Source: Amphiduros pacificus
Lineage: Eukaryota; Annelida; Polychaeta; Phyllodocida; Hesionidae
Reading direction: 5' to 3'
DNA length: 64,000 nt
Assembly: GCA_949316495.1 (NCBI GenBank)
Contig: OX439004.1
Span: 374,501-438,500 of the forward strand
This document shows, piece by piece, positions 13,801 to 21,832 of this stretch. Below the pieces are notes generated by a model. It ran no database searches, was not told where the DNA came from, and saw only the letters and a program-made list of their open reading frames with translations. How positions within the stretch are numbered: the first letter of the stretch is position 1; every line of letters begins with the position of its first letter. The translations under genes and the position numbers were made by a program.

Positions 13801-16800
13801 ATTCAGAGGACTGAATATTGAAATTTATAGTAAAATCCACGGAAATAGGATTTTCATTTTCAAAGTCATTCAAAGGTTACTTCAAGGTCACTGGCAATAT
13901 ATTATAAAAATAGCCTACAAGGGTCCACATTCAGCCATGTATCATTTGTGGGTGTGTCTCCCAAAGTAAAAATGATATATGCCTATTTCTACTATTCCTA
14001 CTGATGTCTGGAAGGTGGAGTCTCTTGAAACTGAAATTTGGCAACTTGAACAGGATTAAATTCAAAAGCTTTCAATGATACTTTTATATGAATGCCAAAT
14101 GTTGGAATAGTGTTTGGTTTGTCGGTAAAAAGACCAGTATATTTAGGGAGCAAAGTAATATATACTGGATTCTTTGGGTTTGCAACTATTGTGGTTGCAT
14201 ATTGAAGAGTGCATGTTTCACATCTAACCAAGATTGAATTTATAGTTTTAAACTGATTAACTTTCATATTCTACAAAGAATTATGTTGATTTGAATGTAT
14301 CAATTGATGAATGTATCAGTTCAGAATGTATTTTTGTCTTGTTTCTCAAGAAGCGAGATGTGGACAGAACTGTAGGAATAAATACATTCTATATTGGAAC
14401 AACTGACTTCAACCTTGAACCAGACGACCGTAATCTACTAATCGAGGTTAGACAGTCATTTCCTAACATTTAATGAATTTCTTTCTCCAACTATATGAAT
14501 TAGATATTGGTCATTATTGGTGAACAATTCATGATATTATGTTCTCACTGCTTGTATTTTAAGAAACATCACATGACATAAACTGTTTCACAGAAATTAT
14601 AAATCATCCAATTGTTCTCAAATTACACTTATCTATTTATGAAATAAAAAAATCACTCTTAAAGATAGCCGGGGTAATTTTTATTTGGAGTAGCAAATAT
14701 TGCGATTTGGAAGCAAGTTTATCAGTGACCTGCTTATTTTTGATCAGTCAAAACAAAGAAGTATATTCATGCATCATTGTATTTTGAATGCATAGCAAAA
14801 GTTGTTTTGATATTGGGTCATCCTCTCAAGATGTGTTAAAAATATCTAAAGACTATTTCCATATATTCTTGGGTTAAATCATTCTTTAGCTTTCTGTGAG
14901 ATAATGTTCTTGCTTTGACGACACAGATTATTTTGAGATTTTTACAATGATATAACATAAACATTCAGTCTTTATAAGAACCAAATATTTAGTATCGCAT
15001 GCATCTATTTTCTCATGTGCTATTCCAACAATATGAATAGCCAAAACAGGCAAATATTTAAAAAAAGAGAAATGTCAGAATGTTCTCTTTTTGACATTTG
15101 TACCCATGAATTACTCTGCCACAATTTCTTGTTCTTTGTACAGAGTTTTCCGCATATATTAGCATGCAATTTCCATACAGTTGGCCAATTGGTTGGCTCA
15201 TGTATGTGCTCATGCACACAACACGACACAACGATACACATGCACATTTCATATGTTTAAAAGTAATTTGGAATGGTACTTTCATAATTTGGGAGGGGGG
15301 ATATTTGAAACATCTGGTTGATAAGGTTTACCATTGATATCAACTGATTCAGGATTTTTATATCACTCTACATGACATGTTAGCTTTGCTCAAGAAAAAA
15401 AAGTCGATTTATTTTCCTCCTTCTCCCCTGAGGATTAATGGTCCATCCACACCTGACTATTTTTGTCTGACTATTTTGGTACACATGTCACTAAAATCTC
15501 AATCGTTGTTGTACTAACGAAAGTCATGTTACCCATGTTACGAAATATTTGACCATAAGACAAAATCAGGATTTTTTCAGTCATAACAATGACACCAATT
15601 GGCCATGTAACATATATCTGACTTATTTGCTGCTAAAAAAAGCCTGGTCTCTTAACACTGTCAATCCTGGTCTATACTTGTATGAATCCTGGGTCTTGAC
15701 ATATGTAGCATCAGTTAGTAAATGAAAGGAAAAATATTATCTAGATCCACTTGTATCATTGGTTGCAATCGAATGATAATTCTATTCCTTGCTCACAAAT
15801 GTAATTCTGTTTTTCGATCTAAATGTTTAATTTTCAATGTTGTTTTGATATGTTTTATATTTTGTAGCAAGGGCGACGTGCTACAGTATCATACTTGAAG
15901 CATTATATCATGGAAAAAAAGCCTCCACTCAAGGTGGGTTATGGTTTGGGAGAGTAGAAAACAGATATAAAAATGGAGGATACATCCCACCACATTGACG
16001 TCAAATCAAAGCAACCAAACAGAGACCTGGGCTGTATTGTATCAACAGGTTCAAAATTATGAACCCAATATTTTGGGTTCAAAACGCTGTTCAACACCAA
16101 ATTTGAACCAAAAGTATTGTATGAACAAGTTCAACACCAATGTCGGTTTCAAACACCAATTTTGAGTTCATGTTTTTGAACCCATTATGCAACACCAATA
16201 TTTTGGGGTCAAAATCGGTGTTCAACACCAATATTGGGTTCAAACCAGGGCTTTTTGCCTGGATTACAAGTGTGTGCTTATATTTCAAGAGTCAAATCAT
16301 GCCCAAATCCGTTTTTCAGGAACAATTTCAATAAAAAATATTTGACTTACATCACAAGCTTGTGCTTAGATCTCAAGCAAGGTCTGTAACAACGGCTGCA
16401 AAAATACTTCATTGTTTGTCAAATGCATCACAATGTGAAAATATGTGACGTCACATGAGTGCCAAGAACACTGATAAAAGGTTACAAAGTGCTCCTTGTG
16501 GCCTTATGACATTACAAAGTAAATCCCGTCAGAACCCCACTGCAATGAGTTCAAAAGGGTCAAATATCGGAGTAATGTAAACAAACTTGTAATTCAGTGA
16601 TTGGAGGCAAAAATGAAATCATAACTTCCCAAATATTGTACATCTTCTGAAAAGGCTACATAGGAATTTAAAATTGAATGTTAAATGATGTAAAAATTGT
16701 ATAAATCAACAACATAAAACTGAAGTGCAGAAGACTTTTGGTTCAAAATGAACCTGATTTTGGGTTCAAATGAAGCAGAACCTGAAATCGGGTTCATGGA

Positions 16801-17108
16801 CGAGGAACTGTTTGATACAATACTTTTGGCTCAAATTTATTTTTAACCAATTATCTGGTTCATTTGAACCCGAATTTGAACCCAATATTGGTGCAATTGT
16901 GAACCTGATGATACAATACAGCCCAGGATGGTGAAACTGTGAATGCTTCAACATCAGCAAGAGAAACTTATATATAATGTTTAATGGAAATAAGTCTGGA
17001 ATAGAATATGGGCTACGGTGAGCATACACACCGTACATACACTATATTCTACCTGTACTTTCTTTACAGTATCTAACAGAGGTCAAATGCAGGACCTATT
17101 TAAAATAG
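4756..17108 (+). CDS. Patatin-like phospholipase with an internal EF-hand pair (C-terminal part, 10 exons)
   Basis: Exons: 4756-4851, 5074-5204, 7401-7492, 9241-9325, 9964-10035, 11972-12076, 12237-12395, 14351-14446, 15868-15933 and probably 17070-17108. All junctions are GT-AG and every phase agrees, giving ~312 residues plus a partial first codon. Residues 17-24 read VDGGLLCN, the patatin DGG motif whose Asp is half of the Ser-Asp dyad. GWYLSLKPEDSFL and KTLGFLLYSEDE follow. Residues 140-151 (DFDENSTIDREE) and 187-198 (DQDQNDEVTFTE) are 12-residue EF-hand loops. Residues ~250-295 (DRTVGINTFYIGTTDFNLE, then LIEQGRRATVSYL) look like the end of the patatin fold. Family knowledge: patatins hydrolyse acyl esters of phospholipids or other lipids. 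Inference: calcium regulates the enzyme. The GxSxG exon, signal sequence and promoter are upstream of the window, so substrate and location are unknown. Confidence 0.85.
5074..5204 (+). CDS. Phospholipase exon B: patatin core
   Basis: 131 bp, acceptor TAATTTCAG, donor GTAAGA. The split Gly codon from exon A is completed, then it reads WYLSLKPEDSFLKRV and later RFGSYNEKTLGFLL. It leaves in phase 0. Confidence 0.88.
5318..5465 (+). repeat. A-rich tandem repeat (ACAAACAAAACAAAAATT-like)
   Basis: About seven degenerate copies of a ~21-bp unit made of ACAACAAAC and AAAATTAC words, in the intron after exon B. The open frame of Asn, Lys and Gln across it is a composition artefact. Confidence 0.8.
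5560..5727 (+). mobile_element. tRNA-derived SINE, 5'-truncated
   Basis: It shares AACCCGTTGTCCTTGTAAAT, CTGTGACCGGGTGGGTT, the CACTATATCTGCTAC block and ATGTTGAAAGTGATGTAAAA with the copies at 57.7 and 58.5 kb. It ends in (CAAA)n. The tRNA-like head is missing. Confidence 0.8.
6111..6149 (+). repeat. Short 12-bp tandem repeat, 3 copies
   Basis: Three copies of GTGAGCCTAAAT in the intron between exons B and C. Confidence 0.85.
6609..6857 (+). repeat. 13-bp array of splice-acceptor-like units
   Basis: About 16 near-perfect copies of CTACTTTTTTCAG, preceded by three degenerate ones. Each unit is a short pyrimidine run ending in CAG, i.e. a 3' splice-site consensus. It sits in the intron between exons B (ends 5204) and C (starts 7401), about 550 bp before the true acceptor. 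Confidence 0.95.
7401..7492 (+). CDS. Phospholipase exon C
   Basis: 92 bp after acceptor CTGTTTTCAG, with the perfect donor GTAAGT. It enters in phase 0 and reads YSEDEPDVLQYLLEGRSNL then KTKLS. It leaves with two bases of a Val codon. It continues the patatin core after KTLGFLL. Confidence 0.85.
7840..8275 (+). repeat. Dispersed repeat D, copy 1
   Basis: Matches, in reverse, 46600-47045, and in part 39000-39230. Shared words include CTGAAAGTGCCAAGTA, CCACCAGGTGGCCACATGT and GGTCTGTCAGGGTGTT. No terminal inverted repeat or coding capacity is visible; class unknown. It lies in the intron between exons C and D. Confidence 0.75.
8730..9240 (+). repeat. ~31-bp degenerate tandem array abutting exon D
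   Basis: About 15 copies of a unit built from CATGATGCAGCTAATATATT and TTATGTTGTT. The last unit runs directly into the acceptor of exon D as GTTGCATGATGCTCAG, so the splice acceptor looks like a variant repeat unit. Confidence 0.88.
9241..9325 (+). CDS. Phospholipase exon D
   Basis: 85 bp. One base completes the split Val codon, then it reads KRPTHYMQRDQTGDDHDALC and KAAEHFLQ. It ends in phase 0 at donor GTAGAC. It is the charged linker leading from the patatin core into the first EF-hand helix. Confidence 0.8.
9326..9963 (+). other. Intron, nothing recognised
   Basis: AT-rich intronic DNA between exons D and E. Open frames here (for example 9642-9833) lack splice continuity with the gene and resemble nothing I know. 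Confidence 0.6.
9964..10035 (+). CDS. Phospholipase exon E: EF-hand 1
   Basis: 72 bp, acceptor TTTTGTTCAG, donor GTAGGT, phase 0 at both ends. It encodes ILRDH then the loop DFDENSTIDREE (D1, D3, N5, I8, E12 in place) and MGKAIER. This is a canonical calcium-binding EF-hand loop. Confidence 0.88.
10036..11971 (+). other. Long intron, no gene or clear repeat
   Basis: About 1.9 kb between exons E and F. No recognisable coding sequence or element. The region 10400-10600 has short repeated words such as CTACCTCTACCTCTACC but no array. Confidence 0.55.
11972..12076 (+). CDS. Phospholipase exon F: EF-hand 2, first half
   Basis: 105 bp, acceptor ATGTGTTTCAG, donor GTGATT (weak but GT). Phase 0 at both ends. 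It encodes AHRETESKYVLELMFGKNVS, then ADHIFNLLDQDQNDE. The EF loop begins at DQDQNDE and is completed by exon G. Confidence 0.85.
12237..12395 (+). CDS. Phospholipase exon G: EF-hand 2, second half, and linker
   Basis: 159 bp, acceptor AATTTCAG, donor GTCGGC (weak). It begins VTFTELSTFLERRGVD, which supplies positions 8-12 of the second EF loop. That continuity supports the F-G junction. It continues FIGYQRRDIDSLSSFAACVQ and ends NTKRAYVE, which joins in phase to exon H. Confidence 0.85.
12396..13997 (+). other. Intron, nothing recognised
   Basis: AT-rich intronic DNA between exon G and the antisense LINE fragment. No coding or repeat structure seen by eye. Confidence 0.5.
13998..14267 (-). 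mobile_element. Fragment of an I/Nimb-like LINE, antisense
   Basis: Minus-strand translation contains LQYATTIVANP, TDKPNTIPTFGIHIKVSL and VAKFQFQETPP. These align to LQYAAKIAACP, ENKPNTIPTFGIRIKESL and VAKFQYPETPP of LINE copies 1 and 2, in the stretch between RT and RNase H. It is clearly more diverged than those copies. It lies in the intron just before exon H. Confidence 0.85.
14351..14446 (+). CDS. Phospholipase exon H: C-terminal patatin segment
   Basis: 96 bp, acceptor TTTCTCAAG (AAG rather than CAG), donor GTTAGA. Phase 0 at both ends. It encodes KRDVDRTVGINTFYIGTTDF then NLEPDDRNLLIE. The DRTVGINT and GTTDF words followed by an LI-x-QG helix resemble the end of patatin domains and show that the EF-hands interrupt the fold. 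Confidence 0.85.
14447..15867 (+). other. Intron, nothing recognised
   Basis: No gene or element identified between exons H and I. Small open frames on both strands near 15.0-15.3 kb are unsupported. Confidence 0.5.
15868..15933 (+). CDS. Phospholipase exon I
   Basis: 66 bp, acceptor ATATTTTGTAG, donor GTGGGT, phase 0. It encodes QGRRATVSYLKHYIMEKK then PPLK, the expected last helix of the patatin domain (Q-G-x-x-A-x-x-x-L). Confidence 0.85.
16026..16927. mobile_element. Inverted-repeat (MITE/foldback-like) element, 902 bp
   Basis: The ends are inverted repeats: CCTGGGCTGTATTGTATCA at 16026 and its exact complement ending at 16927, with similarity continuing inward (AACAGGTTCA against ATCAGGTTCAC). 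The interior is packed with GGTTCAAA and TTTGAACC words in both orientations. No transposase frame and no convincing target-site duplication are visible. It sits in the intron between exons I and J. Confidence 0.75.
16443..16456. promoter_or_regulatory. Perfect CRE-type palindrome
   Basis: ATGTGACGTCACAT is a 14-bp perfect palindrome with a core TGACGTCA (CREB/ATF consensus). It lies inside the inverted-repeat element. Function is not shown by the sequence. Confidence 0.4.
17070..17108 (+). CDS. Probable terminal exon J of the phospholipase
   Basis: After acceptor TTTCTTTACAG the phase-0 frame reads YLTEVKCRTYLK and a TAG stop. An AATAAA signal lies at 17230. It joins exon I in phase and gives a 3' end before the Penelope-like element. 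A different or further downstream last exon cannot be excluded. Confidence 0.5.
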   Translation, partial: YLTEVKCRTYLK

Positions 17109-17229
17109 TAAGAAAATATACATATGTACATATTTTTGTATATGTAAGAATATGTTAAGTTCAATCACCTAAGATCTTAAGGATTTATCATCTTAATATC
17201 TTAGATTTTCTTAGATTTCTTAGATTTGT

Positions 17230-17235
17230 AATAAA
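17230..17235 (+). promoter_or_regulatory. Candidate polyadenylation signal
   Basis: AATAAA about 120 bp after the predicted stop at 17108; another AATAAA lies about 45 bp further on. In AT-rich DNA such signals occur by chance. Confidence 0.35.
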
Positions 17236-17296
17236 ATATATTTTATTATTTCAATGTATATTACATTGTGATGTATAAATAAATGAATATATATTC

Positions 17297-17297
<1 letters not shown>

Positions 17298-17373
<76 letters not shown>
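17298..17373. repeat. (AT)n microsatellite
   Basis: About 38 uninterrupted AT dinucleotides, upstream of the Penelope-like element. Confidence 0.95.
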
Positions 17374-17376
<3 letters not shown>

Positions 17377-17659
17377 CCAAATACAGAAATGTATATTAGA
17401 TGGTAATATTTCATATTTAATGTAATTATGACAACAAATAAGTGAGAATTGTAGCATTCATCATATGCCAAAAGCACGACCCCTCACATAAACTTGCAAA
17501 ACAAAACTGACGTGGAGACTGGTATAGTGTCAATAACTTACACTAGAGGGCAGGCAACGTGGTGATGGAACAGCAAGATTGCACGCTCTTTTCAGTGGTG
17601 AATTTTAATGCAGCCCAAAACTTTTTTTTCAAATCTCTTCACCCTTGGTGGTATATAAA

Positions 17660-19268
17660 TATATATGTACCAGAACCGGCAGACCTCGATTTGAGACCTA
17701 TAGTAGCTGGACCTGCTTGTTCTACACACAGACTTAGCAATCTTCTGGACATTATTCTTAAACCCCTGAACAACAAAATTGACAGTTATATAAAAGACAC
17801 TAGAGACTTTTTGAAACAGCTACCTAAGGAGATACCAAAGGACAGTATCCTAGTGACCTATGATGTCAAAAACTTATATGGAAGCATTCCCCATACCTTA
17901 GGATTACAAGCAATACAGTTTTGGATCTCAAAATATCCAAATTTAATATCCACTAGATTCTCTGCAGACTTCATTCTACAGGGAGTAAAGCTTATTTTAG
18001 AAAATAATACCTTTCAATTTGGGAACACTTATTTTCAACAATTGAAGGGTACAGCCATGGGCACCAAAATAGGACCTACATATGCAACTTTAGTGATGGG
18101 GTATCTTGAGGAACAATTATACCAACAACTTATCTCAGACAAAAGTGCAGAACTTTGTGACAAATTTTAAAAATATTGGAGACGATTTCTGGATGATTGC
18201 TTCCTCATCTGGGATAATAATGATGGTCCTCTCAACTACCTGACTGAGACTCTAAACTCTTTACATCCAGCAATCCAATTCACACAGGATTCCAGCCCTG
18301 AAAAGGTACCATTTTTAGATGTCCTCGTTATCAAGGATGGAGATAAGCTGACAACAGACATTTTTCATAAACCTACAGATTCTAGAAATTATGTCCATTT
18401 CTCCTCACATCATCCTAGGCATACCAAAACGAACATTCCATATGGTTTGGCACTCCGCATAGTTACCATTGTCAGTGACCAATCACTTAGAAAGAGGAGA
18501 CTCCAAGAACTGGAATATGATCTGAAAAAAAGAGGATATCCAGATGGCATAATCAAAACCGGTATTAGCAAAGCATCGCAACAGGACAGAATGACCATTC
18601 TCAACATGCAAAAAAATACCAATAATGAAGAGAACATACTGCCAATAGTCACCACAAACAATCCTCATAACACTAACCTCTTCAACATTGTCACCCACAC
18701 AATAGGATCGCTGGAAATGGATAGCACATTCAAATCATTACTCCCTGAATTACAATTTATCAACAGCAAAAGACAACCTCCTAGTTTAGGCAGACTACTC
18801 AGCAGAGCCAAATTCAATGAAACTTACAATACAGCTGGAAATGTCTCAAAGTGTGGAGAAAAAAGATGTGGCACATGTAAAGTTATATTAGAGGGATCAG
18901 AATATAAACTCAAACGAACAGGGGACATACTAAAACCCAAAACTAATCTTGACTGCAGAGCCACATATATAATCTATGCAATAAGATGTCCTGGATGCCA
19001 ACATGACTATATGGGTTCAACCAAACATCTGCGACATAGGGTCTCCCTTCACAAATCTCATATATCAAATCCATCTTATCAAAATTGCCCAGTGTCAGGA
19101 CATTTGCGAATTTGTGGCAAGGGGAACTTTAAAATATTTCCCTTTTTAAAAATACAAAAAGAGAATCCCCATGTACTCCTCAGAATAGAACACTCTTTAA
19201 TTGAAAAATATAAACCAGTGTTGAACAGTACTTCAAACTCGATAGCAATGGGATTACCCATATGTTAG
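17660..19268 (+). pseudogene. PLE reverse transcriptase / GIY-YIG endonuclease
   Basis: RT motifs: RPIVAGPACSTHRLSNLLD, VTYDVKNLYGSIP (motif A), QLKGTAMGTKIGPTYATL (motif B) and RRFLDDCFLIW (motif C, LDD). PFLDVLVIKDGDKL and the FHKPTDSRNYVHFSSHHP block, typical of PLEs, follow. A Cys-rich KCGEKRCGTCK comes next, then the GIY-YIG domain as YIIYAIRCPGCQHDYMGST with LRHRVSLHKS and a Glu in RIEHSLIEKYKP. The whole is one frame with a single interruption around 18170, so decay is slight. It sits just beyond the predicted end of the phospholipase gene, same orientation. Confidence 0.9.
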
Positions 19269-19642
19269 TTTCTCCTTCACCTGTATATTGTCCTTTACTT
19301 TATTTCATGATATATTTTAAGGTTTTCCATGTTATATTTTTCACTCAATTTTATTAAGCATTGCCTACTTTAATCTCTTTAATGTATGTATAGTTAAGAT
19401 GTGATTATAACAATGCTCAATATGACAGAGTTGTCAACAGCGTTTTGACACCCCTATACAGCAAGCAGACAAGTGCAATTAACTTAACTGTGTCTCTAAT
19501 CTTCTTGTTAATCCGCTTGTTTATCAGCTTATTAATCAGCTTGTTTATCTGCTTGTTTATTTGTTTGTTTATCAGCTAGTACAAGCTTGTTCCCCATATA
19601 CTCTTGTAATGATATATAAGTGAACACTTTCAATGGTTTGTT

Positions 19643-19702
19643 AGTTAAGCCTGAAGAAGTCCCTTGAAGGACTGAAACATGTCGCAATAAAAGGTTTTAA
19701 CT
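19643..19702 (+). ncRNA. Hammerhead ribozyme motif in PLE tail
   Basis: The core CTGAAGA (CUGANGA) is at 19651-19657. Stem II pairs AGTCC (19658-19662) with GGACT (19669-19673) around a 6-nt loop. GAAA is at 19674-19677. ACATGT (19677-19682) is a palindrome ending just before the cleavage-site C at 19683, giving GTC. Stem I has an inner GC/GC pair (19649-19650 with 19684-19685) and an outer AGTTAA (19643-19648) with TTAACT (19697-19702). A minimal palindromic stem III is the arrangement known in Penelope-like elements, where it is thought to work as a dimer. Confidence 0.75.
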
Positions 19703-19773
19703 CTTTGTCACCACGGACTTTGTTGGATTACTTTTATCACCATTACACTGTATACAACTACCTTTTTACTTTG

Positions 19774-19778
<5 letters not shown>

Positions 19779-19837
<59 letters not shown>
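19779..19837. repeat. (AT)n microsatellite
   Basis: About 29 AT dinucleotides at the 3' end of the Penelope-like element. Confidence 0.95.
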
Positions 19838-19839
<2 letters not shown>

Positions 19840-19891
19840 AGTCTGAAAGAAGCATTGACATAATGTCTGTTAACATAACAACCAATAGACA

Positions 19892-19906
19892 ATCACTATG
19901 GGAACC
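19892..19906. repeat. Target-site duplication of LINE copy 2 (left)
   Basis: ATCACTATGGGAACC occurs here and again, identically, at 25487-25501. The bases outside both copies differ. Confidence 0.93.
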
Positions 19907-20528
19907 CCATGTGGGCCTGGGGTTAGAATGGTCCTCTGATTTTTTTACTCACTGGTTTTTTTTGTCAGTTCGTAAAAGGCGAACGAAAAAAATAACCATG
20001 GCGCCTTGTTTGCCGTGAGGTGCGACCTGTAAGGGGAGGATATGGAGTTCTGCAGGTTGAGCACTGGACTAGTTTGGCAGTTATACCGGTCCAGATGCAA
20101 CACACCTGTTTGAACCCAAATATTCACCCTAGACATGGAGGACTTTAGGGCCCGATATTGTCCAACCGGCTTGTGGAATATAGCTCCACACATTTCTCCA
20201 TATCTAAAGTTCAGGTTTTATAAGGTTTAGGTTGTTTTATTTTAGATACATTATCAATGATAAATTCTACATGTTCTTAAGATAAAATGTATGGTATCAT
20301 AAACAATTTATTCAAAACAATTATTGGCATTGTCTACAAGTTTTAACATAACAGATGTGTGGAGCTTGACTGCTCAAACAGGTCAATCTGGGGTGCATTT
20401 TATGTATTCTCGAGTATATTGTCTAATGTAGCCAAGTTTTATAGGTGTGCTGATGGCTCTGCCCCATATCTTTTATAACTCCCTATTTTTTAAAATAGGA
20501 GTCAGAGTAAGGCTCAGGAACATGGACA

Positions 20529-21801
20529 ATGAACAATAAGACAACACATATGGCATCAAACAAACAAAAAAGACAAAGGGCTGATATGGAAACGGACTCT
20601 GATAACGATTTAAACACAAATGAAACAAGATTGCCAAGATTTTTAATAGTTGAAAGCACGGATCCACTACGCACCATAGATAAAATGTCTCCTTTTGCAA
20701 TTGAAAAAGGTATTCAAGGAGTAGCTGGAAAAGTGAAAAACCTTAAAAAGATGCGTGACAAATTATAAATAGAAGTGGACAGAAAGAGTCATTCCAATAA
20801 TTTATTGTAATGCTCTTTATTGGCCACTATCCCTGTAAAAATAACTCCTCATAAGACCCTAAACACCAGAAAGGGAGTTATCAGGTGTCCAGAACTTTCT
20901 GGTATACCAGAAGACCGATATTGTTGAGGAGCTATCTGATCAGAATGTTGTCGCTTGCCGTCGCATTAGCATCAATAAAGATGGCGTCAGAACTCCCATC
21001 AATACCTATATTATCACTTTTGAAACAACGCAGCTACCTCAATCAATCAAAATTGGATATTTAAACGTAAGAGTTAATATATATATTCCAAGCCCACTGC
21101 GTTGTTTCAAATGTCTGAAATATGGTCATGGCTCAGATAATTGTAAAGGGAACTTGACATGTCCAAAATTCACTGGCCAGCACAGTAGTGAAAATTGTGA
21201 ATCTCAGTCTTTCAAATGCAATAATTGCGAAGGTGAACACCCGTCATATTCTCGGAATTGTCCCTCTTTTGTAAGAGAAAAAGAAATTCAGAGAATAAAA
21301 TACACAGAAAACATTTCCTTTCCAGAAGCCAGAAAACGAGTAGAAAGCAACAATACCCCTCAAAGAAATTCCTATGCTATTGTCACAAAATCAAAAGATA
21401 CTAAATCCATTTCAGTTCAAACAGATTTAACATGGCCAATTGGTGAAAAGAACTATTCCTATATGAGCAAATCAATAACAGCAATATCAACACAGACTCC
21501 TGTATCTTCTACCCCTTTACTTACTCAATCCTCAATAAAACCTACACAATCTTCCATAAAACCTTCACAGATTCAATCAACATCAAGCACCAAAGGTGCA
21601 AATTCAAATTCTTCACAGCATTATAAACCTGTAAATAAGTCTGACAAAAAAGAAACTAGAGATCAAGGAAAAAATAAAATACAAAGAACAAAATCATTAG
21701 AAAGGATGGATACAAATGATCCTCCTGATATAAATAGCATTCAGGTGCACTTCAGGTGCACTCCAAGCATAATCGTAGTAGAATTAAATGATTATGTTTG
21801 A
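20529..21801 (+). pseudogene. ORF1 of LINE copy 2: gag-like protein with zinc knuckles
   Basis: Begins MNNKTTHMASNKQKRQRAD. The N-terminal frame stays open to 20766, then the reading frame is broken for ~390 bp (fragments such as SINKDGVRTPINTYIITFET are visible) and reopens by 21154. The nucleic-acid-binding part shows CFKCLKYGHGSDNC (C-x2-C-x4-H-x4-C), a degenerate second knuckle with Phe for Cys (CPKFTGQHSSENC) and CNNCEGEHPSYSRNC. A Ser/Thr/Gln-rich tail follows. An 11-bp duplication of GTGCACTTCAG near 21745 alters the extreme C-terminus relative to copy 1. Confidence 0.85.
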
Positions 21802-21832
21802 CCACATTGTATTATTACTCATTATTTTAAAT

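Larger units (their letters stand above)
17660..19778 (+). mobile_element. Penelope-like element, 5'-truncated
   Basis: Encodes RT followed by a GIY-YIG endonuclease, the hallmark order of Penelope-like elements. Its 3' non-coding region carries a hammerhead ribozyme motif (19643-19702). The element starts inside the RT domain and ends at an (AT)n run. The coding frame has one interruption. Confidence 0.9.

Noticed and set aside
17559-17660. Extending the PLE protein upstream to 17559
   Set aside because: The first ~35 codons of the open frame do not look like the RT N-terminus, so the frame there is probably flanking DNA.
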